Shown here: piece by piece, positions 16,250 to 26,262 of the stretch | Numbering within the stretch: the first letter of the stretch is position 1 | How the letters are laid out: every line of letters starts with the position of its first letter | Assembly (NCBI GenBank): GCA_902462155.1 | Contig: CABQAQ010000002.1 | Location: forward strand, 1-64,000 | Source of the DNA: an uncultured bacterium | GTDB taxonomy: Bacteria > Cyanobacteriota > Vampirovibrionia > Gastranaerophilales > Gastranaerophilaceae | Direction of reading: 5' to 3' | DNA: 64,000 nucleotides | The notes under the pieces: model-generated | Databases searched by the model: none | What the model saw: the letters and a program-made list of their open reading frames with translations, nothing else | Told to the model about the DNA's origin: nothing | Translations under genes and position numbers: made by a program

Positions 16250-16900
16250 TTAAATATATTGCAAAATATCCTCTGGTTTATCAATAATTATTTCAGCTTT
16301 GTTTTTTATTAAAAATTCTCTATCTCTAAATCCCCAAGTTACGCTTATACAAGGCAAATTAGAATTTTTAGCTGTCATAATATCAACATCAGAATCCCCA
16401 ATATATATTGCTTCTTCTGGTTTTAAGTTCATAAGATTTAGCACTTCAAAAACCGTATCCGGTGCAGGTTTTTTCTTTATTCCTGCTTTTTCGTTTTCAC
16501 CTATTGCAATATCAATCAAATCCCTAAAATATTTTCTAGACAGCTCTTTTACTGCTAAGTCAAATTTGTTTGATACAACTGCAGTTTTAATATTTTTTTC
16601 TTTTAAGTGTTTTAATAATTCTAAAATTCCATTGTATATTGTAGTGTGATTACACATGTTTTTTTCATAATGTTCTTTGAAAATTTCAAGACATTTTTCA
16701 TAATTTGAATTGTTTAACCCATTTGGAATTGCTAGTTCAATAAGTTTGGCTACACCGTTACCTACAAAAAATCTTACATCTTCAATGGTATGGGTTGTAT
16801 AGTTAAATTGAGAAAGTGCATAGTTTGTAGAAATCATTAAATCTTCAAGAGTATTTAATAATGTTCCATCCATATCAAAAATAACAATTTTCTTTTGCAT
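16250..16900 (-). CDS. gph: HAD-family phosphatase, phosphoglycolate phosphatase-like
   Basis: 216 residues with all HAD motifs: I FDMDGTLLNT (nucleophile Asp in IFDMDGT, residues ~7-13), II VVSNK near 110, III KKKPAPD near 140, IV YIGDSDVDI near 165. A helical cap lies between motifs I and II (C1 subtype), as in phosphoglycolate phosphatase and PpaX. Substrate cannot be fixed from sequence; pyrophosphate or other small phosphoesters are possible. Confidence 0.8.
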   Translation of the reverse strand: MQKKIVIFDMDGTLLNTLEDLMISTNYALSQFNYTTHTIEDVRFFVGNGVAKLIELAIPNGLNNSNYEKCLEIFKEHYEKNMCNHTTIYNGILELLKHLKEKNIKTAVVSNKFDLAVKELSRKYFRDLIDIAIGENEKAGIKKKPAPDTVFEVLNLMNLKPEEAIYIGDSDVDIMTAKNSNLPCISVTWGFRDREFLIKNKAEIIIDKPEDILQYI

Positions 16901-16947
16901 AATTTACCAGTTTTCCAAGGGATTATAGCATAAAAATATTTAATAGT

Positions 16948-17103
16948 TTAATAAATTTTACACAATTCCCATTCTCTTAAATGATTATTAGTTGGTGCTT
17001 TTAAACCTGCTGATATAATCTTTTTTATTATTTTTGTTTATACAGGTTTGTCTTGAAAATCTCTGATTGTTCTTCTTTTTTCTATTGCTTCGTATAAATC
17101 CAT
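16948..17103 (-). pseudogene. nitroreductase N-terminal relic
   Basis: The reverse strand from ATG 17103 reads MDLYEAIEKRRTIRDFQ then DKPV, an in-frame TAA, then KIIKKIISAGLKAPTNN and HLREWE before frame is lost. MDLYEAIxxRRTIRxF and GLxAPTNxxxREWEF are the FMN-binding start of the nitroreductase family. The remaining ~120 residues are gone. This accounts for most of the gap between the HAD gene and the TIGR04076-like gene. Confidence 0.75.
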
Positions 17104-17220
17104 CTATCCCTCACATAAGCTAATTTTAACCTAAATAGATTATTCAAAGCCACGTTACACAATTTTTTGTAAATTTTGGCCAATGACAGAATACTTATTT
17201 TAATCAAGTAAACCATTTTA

Positions 17221-17544
17221 TTATTCGTCAATTCTTTCAAGTTTAAAAATAACAGGTCTTGTTCCATCATTACAGCAGGTTATCATAACTTTTTCATCTT
17301 TACTCCAACCATCCATTATAGAACCACCCTGAAGTGCCGTATAAACATACCTGCTTATACAATCCCAAGCTTCTGAACAAAATTCACCTTGCATCATTCT
17401 GAAAAAATCATTGCTATCTACAATAAATTCCTGACCGTCTTCAAAAAATTCACATTTACCGGCTTTAGGATTTTTAAGGTATTGTTCTTGTAAGTCTGTA
17501 TAGCATTCCCTTTTTAAAACAGTAATTTTGCATTTATGTTTCAT
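17221..17544 (-). CDS. TIGR04076-like small protein
   Basis: 107 residues starting MKHKCKITVLKRECYTDLQ, then CEFFEDGQEFIV, a MMQGEFCSEAWDCI segment and the C-terminal CCNDGTRPVIFKLERI. This matches the TIGR04076 family of Cys-containing small proteins of unknown role, often found in anaerobes. It has seven cysteines, which suggests metal or redox binding. It neighbours a nitroreductase relic and may once have been in an operon with it. Confidence 0.75.
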   Translation of the reverse strand: MKHKCKITVLKRECYTDLQEQYLKNPKAGKCEFFEDGQEFIVDSNDFFRMMQGEFCSEAWDCISRYVYTALQGGSIMDGWSKDEKVMITCCNDGTRPVIFKLERIDE

Positions 17545-17617
17545 CTTTCACTCCTTATTAATTTAATAAATAGAATTACCTTTCTTATCAATATAAATAA
17601 TCTGTCTCAATCATCGT

Positions 17618-18745
17618 TTAAAATCTTTTTAACATCTTTAAAAAATTTCCCTTATTTAAAATCGTATTCAACTTATAATATAAATTTTTTAAACGATATT
17701 TCAAAAATTTTACAAACTCACCTAGATATGTAGTAACAATAATCCCGACAACAAAATAAAAATAAGTAGTTTTTAATGGACAATAAAACCAATAAATATC
17801 TGAATTATTTTTTATATCAAAAGGGATTCCTTTAAAAGCTAAGATCGAATATGTAATAATATTAAATACAAGTAAATGATTTGCCATAATATGATAAGTA
17901 TTTTGTCCAATTTTTTGAATAAAAGACCAAGTTTTAACTTTATTATAAATAATGTCTACAATAAATAAACTCATCCAAATTCCAGTAATGCTTGTAATTA
18001 TAGGAACAATCCAGTTATCAAAATCTCCCCATACAAGGATATAACTTAAACCAATACCATCTAAAGCAGAATAGTCAGCATTTGTAAGCCATAAAATTGA
18101 TTGAATAAAAATTATGATATAAAAAATTTTAGAAGAAAAAATATTAATTTTACCTTCAATTTTAGCATTGTATAAATAGCCTAAATAAACAAATAATAAA
18201 GAAAACAATGTTCTTAAAAAATACAAAATATAAACATTTTGAGAATATTTTCCTAACTGAATAGCAAAAATGGAAAGTATAAAGAAAAATAATATGTTAA
18301 TAATAACAGGAAGTTTTTTTAAATAGAGAAATAATAGCTTAAAAATAATAAGAGTAGTAAAAAGTTGAGGAACAAACCAAAGAGGCGAAGTCAAATCAAT
18401 TTGATGACCAGTTAAAAATGGATAAATAAATTCATTTTTAAAAGTTATAGGCATTGCCCAAAATTTTCCTATAATAGGAGTAATAGCAATAGTAATAAGT
18501 AAATATATAAAAGAGTATAAAAAATAAGGAATAAGAAGAGATTTTATACGTCGAAAAAAGTATTGAAAAAATGAATATGAATCTTTAAAAAGCATGCCCG
18601 CAATAAAAAAGAAGAGAACAACTTGAAATGAGTATGGAGGGAATAAAGGAATTAAAGAGAATTCTAAGTGTCCGGAAACTACAATTAAAATTGCAAGCGC
18701 TTTGAGAATATTAATTTTATTTGAATATATTTTATTATTTTCCAT
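17618..18745 (-). CDS. acyltransferase-3 family membrane protein
   Basis: 375 residues with about ten membrane helices. The N-terminal NILKALAILIVVSGHLEFS carries the catalytic-type His of the family (residue ~27), and FFIAGMLFKDSY plus FFRRIKSLLIPYFLYS are the usual next motifs. Such proteins acylate surface sugars or lipids, often in polysaccharide or LPS modification. The start is the ATG at 18745, with AAGGAAG nine bases upstream; an earlier TTG is too close to it. Adjacent genes do not indicate the substrate. Confidence 0.85.
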   Translation of the reverse strand: MENNKIYSNKINILKALAILIVVSGHLEFSLIPLFPPYSFQVVLFFFIAGMLFKDSYSFFQYFFRRIKSLLIPYFLYSFIYLLITIAITPIIGKFWAMPITFKNEFIYPFLTGHQIDLTSPLWFVPQLFTTLIIFKLLFLYLKKLPVIINILFFFILSIFAIQLGKYSQNVYILYFLRTLFSLLFVYLGYLYNAKIEGKINIFSSKIFYIIIFIQSILWLTNADYSALDGIGLSYILVWGDFDNWIVPIITSITGIWMSLFIVDIIYNKVKTWSFIQKIGQNTYHIMANHLLVFNIITYSILAFKGIPFDIKNNSDIYWFYCPLKTTYFYFVVGIIVTTYLGEFVKFLKYRLKNLYYKLNTILNKGNFLKMLKRF

Positions 18746-18922
18746 ATTTAACAACTTCCTTAGTTAAAAAAATATATATTTATAAAGTTTATAATTAATA
18801 TTATTTTATATTTTATAATAATAAAATAATAAGATATACAAATATAAACTTGTATTTTAGCAACATTTAATACAAAAAAAAAACTAACATTAATAAAAAT
18901 ATTAAAAAAAATAGTTAAAATC

Positions 18923-18950
18923 TTGATTTTGAACAATTAGTAAATATAAT
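18923..18950 (+). promoter_or_regulatory. probable pyk promoter
   Basis: TTGATT at 18923-18928 and TATAAT at 18945-18950 with a 16-base spacer, about 80 bases before the pyk start. Nothing else is seen in the 18746-19028 gap. Confidence 0.5.
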
Positions 18951-19028
18951 CTTTAAGGTAAGTGGTAAAAAATCAATTGAGGATTTAAATTACCAAAGTA
19001 AAAGTAAAATAAGGAAAGATAGGAAAGT

Positions 19029-20471
19029 ATGGACGAAACAATACAACGTACCAAAATAGTAGCAACATTAGGACCCGCTTGTAGTACTTATGAAGATATT
19101 CAAGGCTTAATTGAAGCCGGAGCTACAATGTTTAGATTAAATACATCACACGGAGATATACAAGATCATAAATCCAGATTAGATACAATTAGAAAAGCAT
19201 CAATAGATATGGGGAAATTCACTCCTATTTTAGTTGATTTACAAGGACCAAAAATTAGAATTGGTGTTTTAAAAGAAGAAATTAAACTTGAAATGGATGA
19301 TAAAATTGTATTAAGTCCTAGTGTAAAAGGAGAAGATATAATTCCAGTAGATTATGCAGGCTTAGCAAATGATGTTCACCCTGGTGATATGGTGCTTATT
19401 GATGATGGAAAAATCGAATTAATAGTAGAAGAAGTAAAAGACGATAAAGTATATGCAAAAGTAGCAAACCCAGGCATATTAAAATCAAGAAAAGGTCTAA
19501 ATATTCCAGGTTCAACAAGTAGCTTAGATGCTGTAACAGAAAGAGATATCAAATTTATAGAATTTGCTGTAGAAAATAATGCTGATTATGTTGCATTATC
19601 ATTTGTAAGACAAAAAGAAGATATATTAACAGCAAAGAAATATTTACACGAATTAGGTTCAGAAATTCCAGTAATAGCCAAAATAGAAAAACCACAAGCT
19701 GTAGATAATATGAGCGAAATAATCTCAGTTTCAGATGGAGTAATGGTAGCACGTGGCGATCTTGGGATAGAAATATCTCCAGAAAAAGTGCCTATAGTTC
19801 AAAAAAGAATAATAAATGAAGCAACAAAACAAAGAAAAGTTGTAATAGTAGCTACACAAATGTTAGAAACTATGATAGAGCAACCTATCCCAACAAGAGC
19901 AGAAGCTTCTGATGTTGCTAATGCTATCTTAGACGGAACAGATGCTATTATGTTATCAGGTGAAACTTCTGTAGGAAAATTTCCAAAAGAAGCTGTTAAA
20001 ATGATGTCCATGATAGCAAATAATGTAGAAAATAGTGATTTCTGTAAATATAATATTGATTTACCTTTAAATCCTACTTTCCAAAAAACAAGACAAGCTG
20101 TGGTTAATGCTGCTGTTAAAATGGCTCAAGATGTAAATGCTAAAGCTTTAGTTTCTTTTACGCATACTGGTTATACTCCAAAGTTACTATCAAAGTTAAG
20201 ACCTAAAGTACCTATAATAGTGATCTCTGATTCACCTGCTACTTGTCGTAGATTAAATTTATATTGGAATATTATTTCTTTCCATAGAGATTGGGATAGA
20301 GTTTTAAATCGCTCTTTCTTAATAGAGTTAGATAATTTCTTTTTTGAAAATACTAATTTTAAAAGAGATGATTACGTAATATTGACAGGTTCAATACCAA
20401 AGTTAATTACAGGTAAAACTAACTTCCTACGTGTACATAGAATAGGTGCTACATCTCTTGAAGATGTTTAA
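19029..20471 (+). CDS. pyk: pyruvate kinase
   Basis: 480 residues. Converts phosphoenolpyruvate and ADP to pyruvate and ATP. Visible motifs: MFRLNTSHG (active-site Arg), KIEKPQAVDN with catalytic Lys, ARGDLGIE (metal site), and TQMLETMIEQPIPTRAE. A shortened C-terminal domain follows. AGGAAAG ribosome site. Single-gene unit with its own promoter and terminator. In a fermentative lifestyle this would be a main ATP-yielding step. Confidence 0.97.
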   Translation: MDETIQRTKIVATLGPACSTYEDIQGLIEAGATMFRLNTSHGDIQDHKSRLDTIRKASIDMGKFTPILVDLQGPKIRIGVLKEEIKLEMDDKIVLSPSVKGEDIIPVDYAGLANDVHPGDMVLIDDGKIELIVEEVKDDKVYAKVANPGILKSRKGLNIPGSTSSLDAVTERDIKFIEFAVENNADYVALSFVRQKEDILTAKKYLHELGSEIPVIAKIEKPQAVDNMSEIISVSDGVMVARGDLGIEISPEKVPIVQKRIINEATKQRKVVIVATQMLETMIEQPIPTRAEASDVANAILDGTDAIMLSGETSVGKFPKEAVKMMSMIANNVENSDFCKYNIDLPLNPTFQKTRQAVVNAAVKMAQDVNAKALVSFTHTGYTPKLLSKLRPKVPIIVISDSPATCRRLNLYWNIISFHRDWDRVLNRSFLIELDNFFFENTNFKRDDYVILTGSIPKLITGKTNFLRVHRIGATSLEDV

Positions 20472-20502
20472 AATAAATAGAAATTAAATAGAAGCAAATA
20501 AA

Positions 20503-20541
20503 GAAAGCGAAAATTAAATTAAAATTTAATTTTCGCTTTTA
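20503..20541 (+). terminator. intrinsic terminator after pyk
   Basis: AAAGCGAAAATTAAATT pairs with AATTTAATTTTCGCTTT, followed by T-rich sequence; it can also serve the convergent TPR gene. Confidence 0.8.
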
Positions 20542-20567
20542 AATTAATTAGAAATAAAAAATATATC

Positions 20568-21596
20568 TTATAATTTAATAAGTCTTTTAAGTTGATTTCT
20601 TATTTCCGTTAAGTCTTTAGAATTGTCAAAGACCTTGGTTGCTTCTTGTAGAATTTTAATAGCTTTTTGTTCATCACCCATTTGTTCATAGGCAAAAGAA
20701 AGTTGCAAATAAAGATTTGTATCTTGTTTTGGATCAATATCTAAAGCCGTAAGAAAAAATTTAATAGATTCTTTAGACATATCATTTAAAGACAAAATTT
20801 CCCCCATTTGCACATTAGCCTCATAAGAATCCGGCACTATTTTGAGAGCCTCGTAACAGGCATTTGCAGCCTGTTCATAATTACACTGTTTAAAATAGCA
20901 CCAAGATAAATGGAAATAAGCATCATAATTTGTTTTATCAAAAATAAGAATTTTTTGATAAATAGTAATAGCAAAATTAATATATTCAGGAATTAAAAGA
21001 ACTTCAGGTTTAGATTCAAAAATCAAAGCCAGATTAAATAAATGCTCAAGAGTTTTATAATTTTTAGGATTTACAAGTTTTAAAATAATATTTAAAGACT
21101 CATTAAACATTTTTTCTTCAGCATATGCAAAAGCTAGAGTTATTATAGCTTCTTCATCATTTTGTTTATTAATTACTTTTTCTAAATGTTCAATAGCTTT
21201 TTGGAACCTATACTTGTTAATATAAATCAAAGAAATATTAAAATGAGAATCCATATCATCCGGATTCATTTTCAAAACCTTTAAATAAAGCCTAATAGCT
21301 TTATCAAAAAGCTCCGATTTTTGAGCTGCTAATGCACAGTTATAACATAATTTAACATCTTGAGGCCTTTGAATATACGCTTTTTCAAAATATTTAAAAG
21401 CCGTAATATAATTTTTACGCCCAAAAGCTTCTATTCCTTTATCATAAAGATTATCAAATGATTCTATAAAAATCGGTGTGTCCAAGATTTGGATACATTT
21501 TTTTTTAAATGAATAAAAATCATCTTTATTTTTATCCAAAATAGATTTTATTTTATTTTTTATTGAAGAAATTATCTTAAAATTAAATATATTCAT
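20568..21596 (-). CDS. tetratricopeptide repeat protein
   Basis: 342 residues, with about six TPR units from residue ~50 on (for instance FDKAIRLYLKVLKMNPDDMD, NYEQAANACYEALKIVPDSY). No signal peptide; the N-terminus is basic. It is divergent from bioB with a 51-base gap. A scaffold protein of unknown partner. Confidence 0.8.
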   Translation of the reverse strand: MNIFNFKIISSIKNKIKSILDKNKDDFYSFKKKCIQILDTPIFIESFDNLYDKGIEAFGRKNYITAFKYFEKAYIQRPQDVKLCYNCALAAQKSELFDKAIRLYLKVLKMNPDDMDSHFNISLIYINKYRFQKAIEHLEKVINKQNDEEAIITLAFAYAEEKMFNESLNIILKLVNPKNYKTLEHLFNLALIFESKPEVLLIPEYINFAITIYQKILIFDKTNYDAYFHLSWCYFKQCNYEQAANACYEALKIVPDSYEANVQMGEILSLNDMSKESIKFFLTALDIDPKQDTNLYLQLSFAYEQMGDEQKAIKILQEATKVFDNSKDLTEIRNQLKRLIKL

Positions 21597-21647
21597 AGTA
21601 ATATTGTAATATATAACTTATTTTTGTATAAATGTAAAGGTAGAAAA

Positions 21648-22601
21648 ATGATAAAAAGAAAATTTTCAGAAGGTATAAAAGATTATAATCAATTATTAGA
21701 TTTATATAATAGCTCATTAGAAGAATTATTCAAAATTTTATATGATAATTACTATTCAGATGAAATAGAATTCTGCTCATTGATAAGTGCTAAAACAGGT
21801 AAATGTTCTCAAAATTGTAAATATTGCGCCCAAAGTTCTTATTATAGAACAGAAATAGAAACACATCCTTTAGTATCGTTAGAAGATGTAAAAAAAGCTG
21901 CCATAGATGGTAAAAATAATTATGCAAGTAGATTTGCTATTGTAACTTCAGGCAAGGGACCTGAAGAAAATGATTTTAATAAAATTTTAGACATGATAAA
22001 AGTTGTAAACCAAATAAAAGGTTTAAAAAGTTGTGCATCTCTTGGAATATTAGACGAAACTCAAGTAAAGCAATTAAAAGAGGCCGGATTAGTTCGGTAT
22101 CACCATAATATAAATACTTGCGAGTCATATTATTCTAGTATTTGTACTACACATAGCTATAATGATAGAATAAAAACAATACAACTTGTAAAAAAATATA
22201 ATCTGGAATTATGTGCCGGAGTTATTTTAGGTATGGGAGAAACTAAAGAACAAAGAATAGAAATGGCTCTAGAATTAGCTGCTTTACAACCTGATTCCGT
22301 TCCTGTTAATTTTCTAATGCCTATTAAAAATACTCCTTTTGAAAATTATATAGATAAAATTGATGAAGAAAATATATTAAAAACATTATGTATATTCAAA
22401 ATAGCTATGCCAAACTCTGTTATTAGACTAGCCGGTGGCAGATCTTTAAGATTATCAGAAGAAAATCAAAATTTAGCTTTAAAATATGCTATCAGTGGTA
22501 TAATTATAGGGAATATGTTAACAACTACCTGTAAAGATCCAAAAGATGATATTAAAAATGTTCAAGAACTTGGGAAAAAAATAGTATGTACGAATATTTA
22601 A
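21648..22601 (+). CDS. bioB: biotin synthase
   Basis: 317 residues from the ATG at 21648, which has an AAAGG ribosome site. Radical SAM enzyme inserting sulfur into dethiobiotin. The CxxxCxxC cluster motif is KCSQNCKYCAQ near residue 60; further ligands of the [2Fe-2S] cluster are visible (KSCASLGIL, NINTCES, LCAGVILGMGE) with the Arg in IRLAGGR. No other biotin gene is nearby, and its 16-base overlap with ruvA shows co-transcription with a DNA-repair gene rather than a bio operon. Confidence 0.95.
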   Translation: MIKRKFSEGIKDYNQLLDLYNSSLEELFKILYDNYYSDEIEFCSLISAKTGKCSQNCKYCAQSSYYRTEIETHPLVSLEDVKKAAIDGKNNYASRFAIVTSGKGPEENDFNKILDMIKVVNQIKGLKSCASLGILDETQVKQLKEAGLVRYHHNINTCESYYSSICTTHSYNDRIKTIQLVKKYNLELCAGVILGMGETKEQRIEMALELAALQPDSVPVNFLMPIKNTPFENYIDKIDEENILKTLCIFKIAMPNSVIRLAGGRSLRLSEENQNLALKYAISGIIIGNMLTTTCKDPKDDIKNVQELGKKIVCTNI

Positions 22602-23236
22602 AAGGTAAACTAATATCAAAGCAGTCAAAAAGTCAAAAAGGTGCTCAGATTATTCTAGAGGTTAACAATATTGGCTACTGTATTAAAATGAATGAACGCA
22701 GTATATTAGATCTACCTGAAATAAATACGGAAATTAAAATATACACATCTCTTATACATAAAGAAGATTCTATGCAACTTTGTGGATTTCTCCTAAAAGA
22801 GGATAGAGATATTTTTGAAATATTACAGAGCGTATCAGGTGTAGGATTAAAAGCCGCACTAAAAATCTTAGATGAATTTTCTTCTGCTGAAATTATTTCT
22901 TATGTCATTGATGAAAATTCTAAAGCTATTTCAAAAGCTAAAGGTATTGGTGTAAAATTAGCTCAAAAGATAATCATTGAACTAAAAGATAAATTAATAA
23001 ATATTCAAAAAAATAATCCTATACTTTTAGATATAAACTATAATACAGATAATACTGAAAAAATTGTTCAAAATGAAGTAATAAATGAAGTACAAGCAGT
23101 TTTATTATCATTAGGATATAGCATAAATGAAATAAAATCCGCTTTAAATATTGTTATAAAACATAATGATGTAAAAGATAAAGATAATTCGGAAATATTA
23201 TTAAAATTAAGTTTAGAATATTTAGCAGGAGTATAA
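22586..23236 (+). CDS. ruvA: Holliday junction DNA helicase subunit RuvA
   Basis: 216 residues. N-terminal OB-like domain starting MYEYLKGKLI, two helix-hairpin-helix motifs (LQSVSGVGLKAALKIL and ISKAKGIGVKLAQKIIIELK), and a C-terminal RuvB-binding helical domain (VQAVLLSLGYSINEIKSAL). It starts within bioB. RuvA holds the four-way junction for RuvB-driven branch migration. Confidence 0.95.
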   Translation: MYEYLKGKLISKQSKSQKGAQIILEVNNIGYCIKMNERSILDLPEINTEIKIYTSLIHKEDSMQLCGFLLKEDRDIFEILQSVSGVGLKAALKILDEFSSAEIISYVIDENSKAISKAKGIGVKLAQKIIIELKDKLINIQKNNPILLDINYNTDNTEKIVQNEVINEVQAVLLSLGYSINEIKSALNIVIKHNDVKDKDNSEILLKLSLEYLAGV

Positions 23237-23241
23237 TAGAT

Positions 23242-24693
23242 ATGAAAATTTTATTTGCAACAAATGAAGTGGCTCCATTTTCTAAGGCTGGAGGTTTAGG
23301 TGATGTTATGGGGAGTTTGCCTAAGGAACTTGAAAAATATAAAGATAACACCATTGCTATTTTTACTCCTTTGCATGGTTGTATTGACAAAAATAAATAC
23401 AATATAAAAGAGTTAGAAAATTCAAAGTTAAGGATCCTTTTTGAAGGTAAGGAAAGAATTTTTAAGTTATATATGACAAAGTTACCTGACACAAATATAA
23501 ATGTATTTTTTATTGATTGTTTATATTATTTTGGGTGCTTTCAAGAAGTATATCCAAAATGGTTAGATAGAAGATATGAACACGAAAGATATGTAGCTTT
23601 TTCTTTGGCTATTTTAGAATATGCTAAATTATTAAATTTCAGACCTGATATTATACACGCAAATGATTGGCATACTGCTATGTTAAGTGCATATTTAATA
23701 AGCAATTATAATATGGATGAATTTTATAATAAAGCTAAGACTGTATTTTCTATTCATAATCTAGCTTATCAAGGTGTTTATGAAAAGGACATACTAGATT
23801 TTGCAAATATGCAAAAAAATAGGGTTTATCATTCTTATGGACTTGAGCATTATAATGAAGTTAACTGGATGAAAGGTGCTATTAATTTTTCTGATAAAAT
23901 TATTGTAGTATCGCCTACATATTCTAAAGAAATTATGACTGAAGAATATGGTGAAGGTATGGATTTTACTTTAAGAGGTGCTCGCAATAAAGTTGTAGGT
24001 ATATTAAACGGCATTGATTACTCTATATTTAATCCTAAGACTGATAATAATATAATATCAAAATATGATACATCTAGCTTAGAAAATAAAGAAGAATGCA
24101 AAAAAGAGATCTTAGCTGAATTTGGTTTAGAATACAGAAAGGATCGACCTTTAATAGTTATGATATCAAGGCTTGTGGAACAAAAAGGGTTTAGATTAAT
24201 AAGAGATATGGAAAATCATTTAAGAAACCTTCAAGCTGATTTTATAATGCTTGGTACCGGTGATAAAGATTTAGAGAACTTATTTATTTGGTTATCAAAT
24301 AACACAAGCAATATAAGAGCAAGAATAGATTATAAGGAAGATATTGCACACAGATTATATGCAGGTGGTGACTTTTTCTTGATGCCATCAAGATTTGAAC
24401 CTTGTGGTTTAAGTCAATTAATATCATTAAAATACGGAACTTTACCAATAGTAAGAGCAACAGGTGGTCTTGAAGATACTGTTGTTGGTTATCCTTTAAA
24501 TGATTCTAATGGATTTAAGTTTTGGCGATTTAACGGATATGATATGCTTGATGCAATAAATTGTGCTATTAGTGTATATAACGATAAATACACTTTAAAT
24601 GCTATGAGAAAATCTGCAATGAATTATAATTTTACTTGGGAAAAAAGTGCTAAAAAATACATGGATGTATACAATGAACTCTTATCAAAATAA
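23242..24693 (+). CDS. glgA: glycogen synthase (ADP-glucose)
   Basis: 483 residues, GT5 family. ADP-glucose site SKAGGLGDVMGSLP near residue 14; C-terminal GT-B domain with MISRLVEQKGFRL and PSRFEPCGLSQL, and YGTLPIVRATGGLEDTV near the end. Starts 5 bases after ruvA. Makes storage alpha-1,4-glucan; no other glg gene lies in the window. Confidence 0.96.
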   Translation: MKILFATNEVAPFSKAGGLGDVMGSLPKELEKYKDNTIAIFTPLHGCIDKNKYNIKELENSKLRILFEGKERIFKLYMTKLPDTNINVFFIDCLYYFGCFQEVYPKWLDRRYEHERYVAFSLAILEYAKLLNFRPDIIHANDWHTAMLSAYLISNYNMDEFYNKAKTVFSIHNLAYQGVYEKDILDFANMQKNRVYHSYGLEHYNEVNWMKGAINFSDKIIVVSPTYSKEIMTEEYGEGMDFTLRGARNKVVGILNGIDYSIFNPKTDNNIISKYDTSSLENKEECKKEILAEFGLEYRKDRPLIVMISRLVEQKGFRLIRDMENHLRNLQADFIMLGTGDKDLENLFIWLSNNTSNIRARIDYKEDIAHRLYAGGDFFLMPSRFEPCGLSQLISLKYGTLPIVRATGGLEDTVVGYPLNDSNGFKFWRFNGYDMLDAINCAISVYNDKYTLNAMRKSAMNYNFTWEKSAKKYMDVYNELLSK

Positions 24694-24705
24694 GGAAACA
24701 GTTTT

Positions 24706-26262
24706 ATGACAAATAAAAATAAAAAATACATAGAGGTAGTACCAAAAGTTAAAATTTCAGATTCAAAAATTCTATCATTAGTTTATACTCCTGGGGTAGC
24801 TCAAGCTTCTTTAGCAATAAAAGCTGACGAATCAGCGGTAAATAAATATACAAACAGACCAAACAGTATTGGAATTTTTTCTACTAACTATGAAAAATCT
24901 TTAAACAGAGCTATTTATTTAAAAGAGAAATATAATATAGATGCTTATCCTTTTGAAGTTTGCAGTATTAAAAATTTATATTTTATACTAAAAAATTTAG
25001 AAGTAAACTTTGCCGGATATGATTTAACCTTAATCGACTCTATTGAAGTAAATAATTCTAATAGCTCATATAAAATAGATATCCCTATATTATTAACAAA
25101 TAAAGAAAAAGATATTGATATATTAAAATATTTTAATATCCACTCAAAAGATATTAGAGTACAAGATAATAATATAGAAGATTTGTATTTGTCTTCTATT
25201 GACATAAAAGAGGCTTCGTTAAAATTAAGAGAACAAAATCAAGGTGTAGTAAAAACAAAAATTTCAAAAAATGAAAATAACGAGATAATAAAACCCGTAG
25301 CAATAGTATCTGATGGTTCAGCAGTATTAGGTTTAGGCGATATAGGCGCTTCCTGTGCTATTCCGGTAATGGAGGGCAAAGCTTGTTTATTTAAAGAGCT
25401 TGGAAATGTAAATGCAATTTCTTTATGTTTAAAGACACAGAATAGTGAAGAAATAATAGAGATTGTAAAATCTATCTCAAATTCTTTTAGTGGCATAAAC
25501 TTAGAAGATATAAAAGCTCCAAAATGTTTTGATATTGAAAAAGAATTAATAGAATCCTTAGATATACCAGTGTTTCATGATGATCAACACGGTACTGCCA
25601 TAGTTGTATTGGCCGGATTAATTAACGCATTAAAAGTAGTAAAAAAAGATATAGATAAAATAAAAATAGCATTTTCAGGCGCTGGTGCAGCAGCTCAAGC
25701 TGTTGTTAGATTATTATTAGATGCCGGTGTAAAAGATATTTCTTTATGTGATATAAATGGTGTTGTTTATAAAGGTCGTGAATGTAATGATATATATTTA
25801 GATGACATCGCAAATTATACTAATTTAAAACTAATTAAAGGTGGATTAAAAGATATAGTAAAAGATTCTGATGTTTTCATTGGGTTATCAGCACCAAATA
25901 TATTGACTCTTCATATGATAGAATCAATGAATGAAAAACCTATTATTTTTGCATTAGCTAATCCCGAACCAGAAATTGATCCTAAAAAAGCTATAGACTC
26001 AAATAAAATTTTTATCTTAGCTACCGGCCGAAGTGATTATGCAAATCAAATAAATAATTCTTTAGCTTTTCCAGGGCTATTCCGTGGTGTATTAGAATCT
26101 AAAAAAAATAAAATAACAAAAGGTATGAAACTTGAATCTGCATATGCAATAGCCTCATTAATAAATGATAACGAGCTATCAAGAACAAATATCATACCTA
26201 ATGCTTTAGATTTAAATGTACCAATATATATTGCAGAGAAAATTAATCTTTTAAAAGACTAA
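24706..26262 (+). CDS. NAD(P)-dependent malic enzyme, with inserted segment
   Basis: 518 residues. Oxidative decarboxylation of malate to pyruvate. N-terminal LVYTPGVAQASLAI, then VSDGSAVLGLGDIGA, metal site FHDDQHGTAIVVLAGL, and Rossmann motif FSGAGAAAQAVVRLLL. About 120 extra residues (approximately 75-190) lie between the N-terminal helix and the VSDGS motif; the early part of this segment is low in similarity to anything I recall. No PTA domain at the C-terminus. Follows glgA by 12 bases. Confidence 0.88.
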   Translation: MTNKNKKYIEVVPKVKISDSKILSLVYTPGVAQASLAIKADESAVNKYTNRPNSIGIFSTNYEKSLNRAIYLKEKYNIDAYPFEVCSIKNLYFILKNLEVNFAGYDLTLIDSIEVNNSNSSYKIDIPILLTNKEKDIDILKYFNIHSKDIRVQDNNIEDLYLSSIDIKEASLKLREQNQGVVKTKISKNENNEIIKPVAIVSDGSAVLGLGDIGASCAIPVMEGKACLFKELGNVNAISLCLKTQNSEEIIEIVKSISNSFSGINLEDIKAPKCFDIEKELIESLDIPVFHDDQHGTAIVVLAGLINALKVVKKDIDKIKIAFSGAGAAAQAVVRLLLDAGVKDISLCDINGVVYKGRECNDIYLDDIANYTNLKLIKGGLKDIVKDSDVFIGLSAPNILTLHMIESMNEKPIIFALANPEPEIDPKKAIDSNKIFILATGRSDYANQINNSLAFPGLFRGVLESKKNKITKGMKLESAYAIASLINDNELSRTNIIPNALDLNVPIYIAEKINLLKD

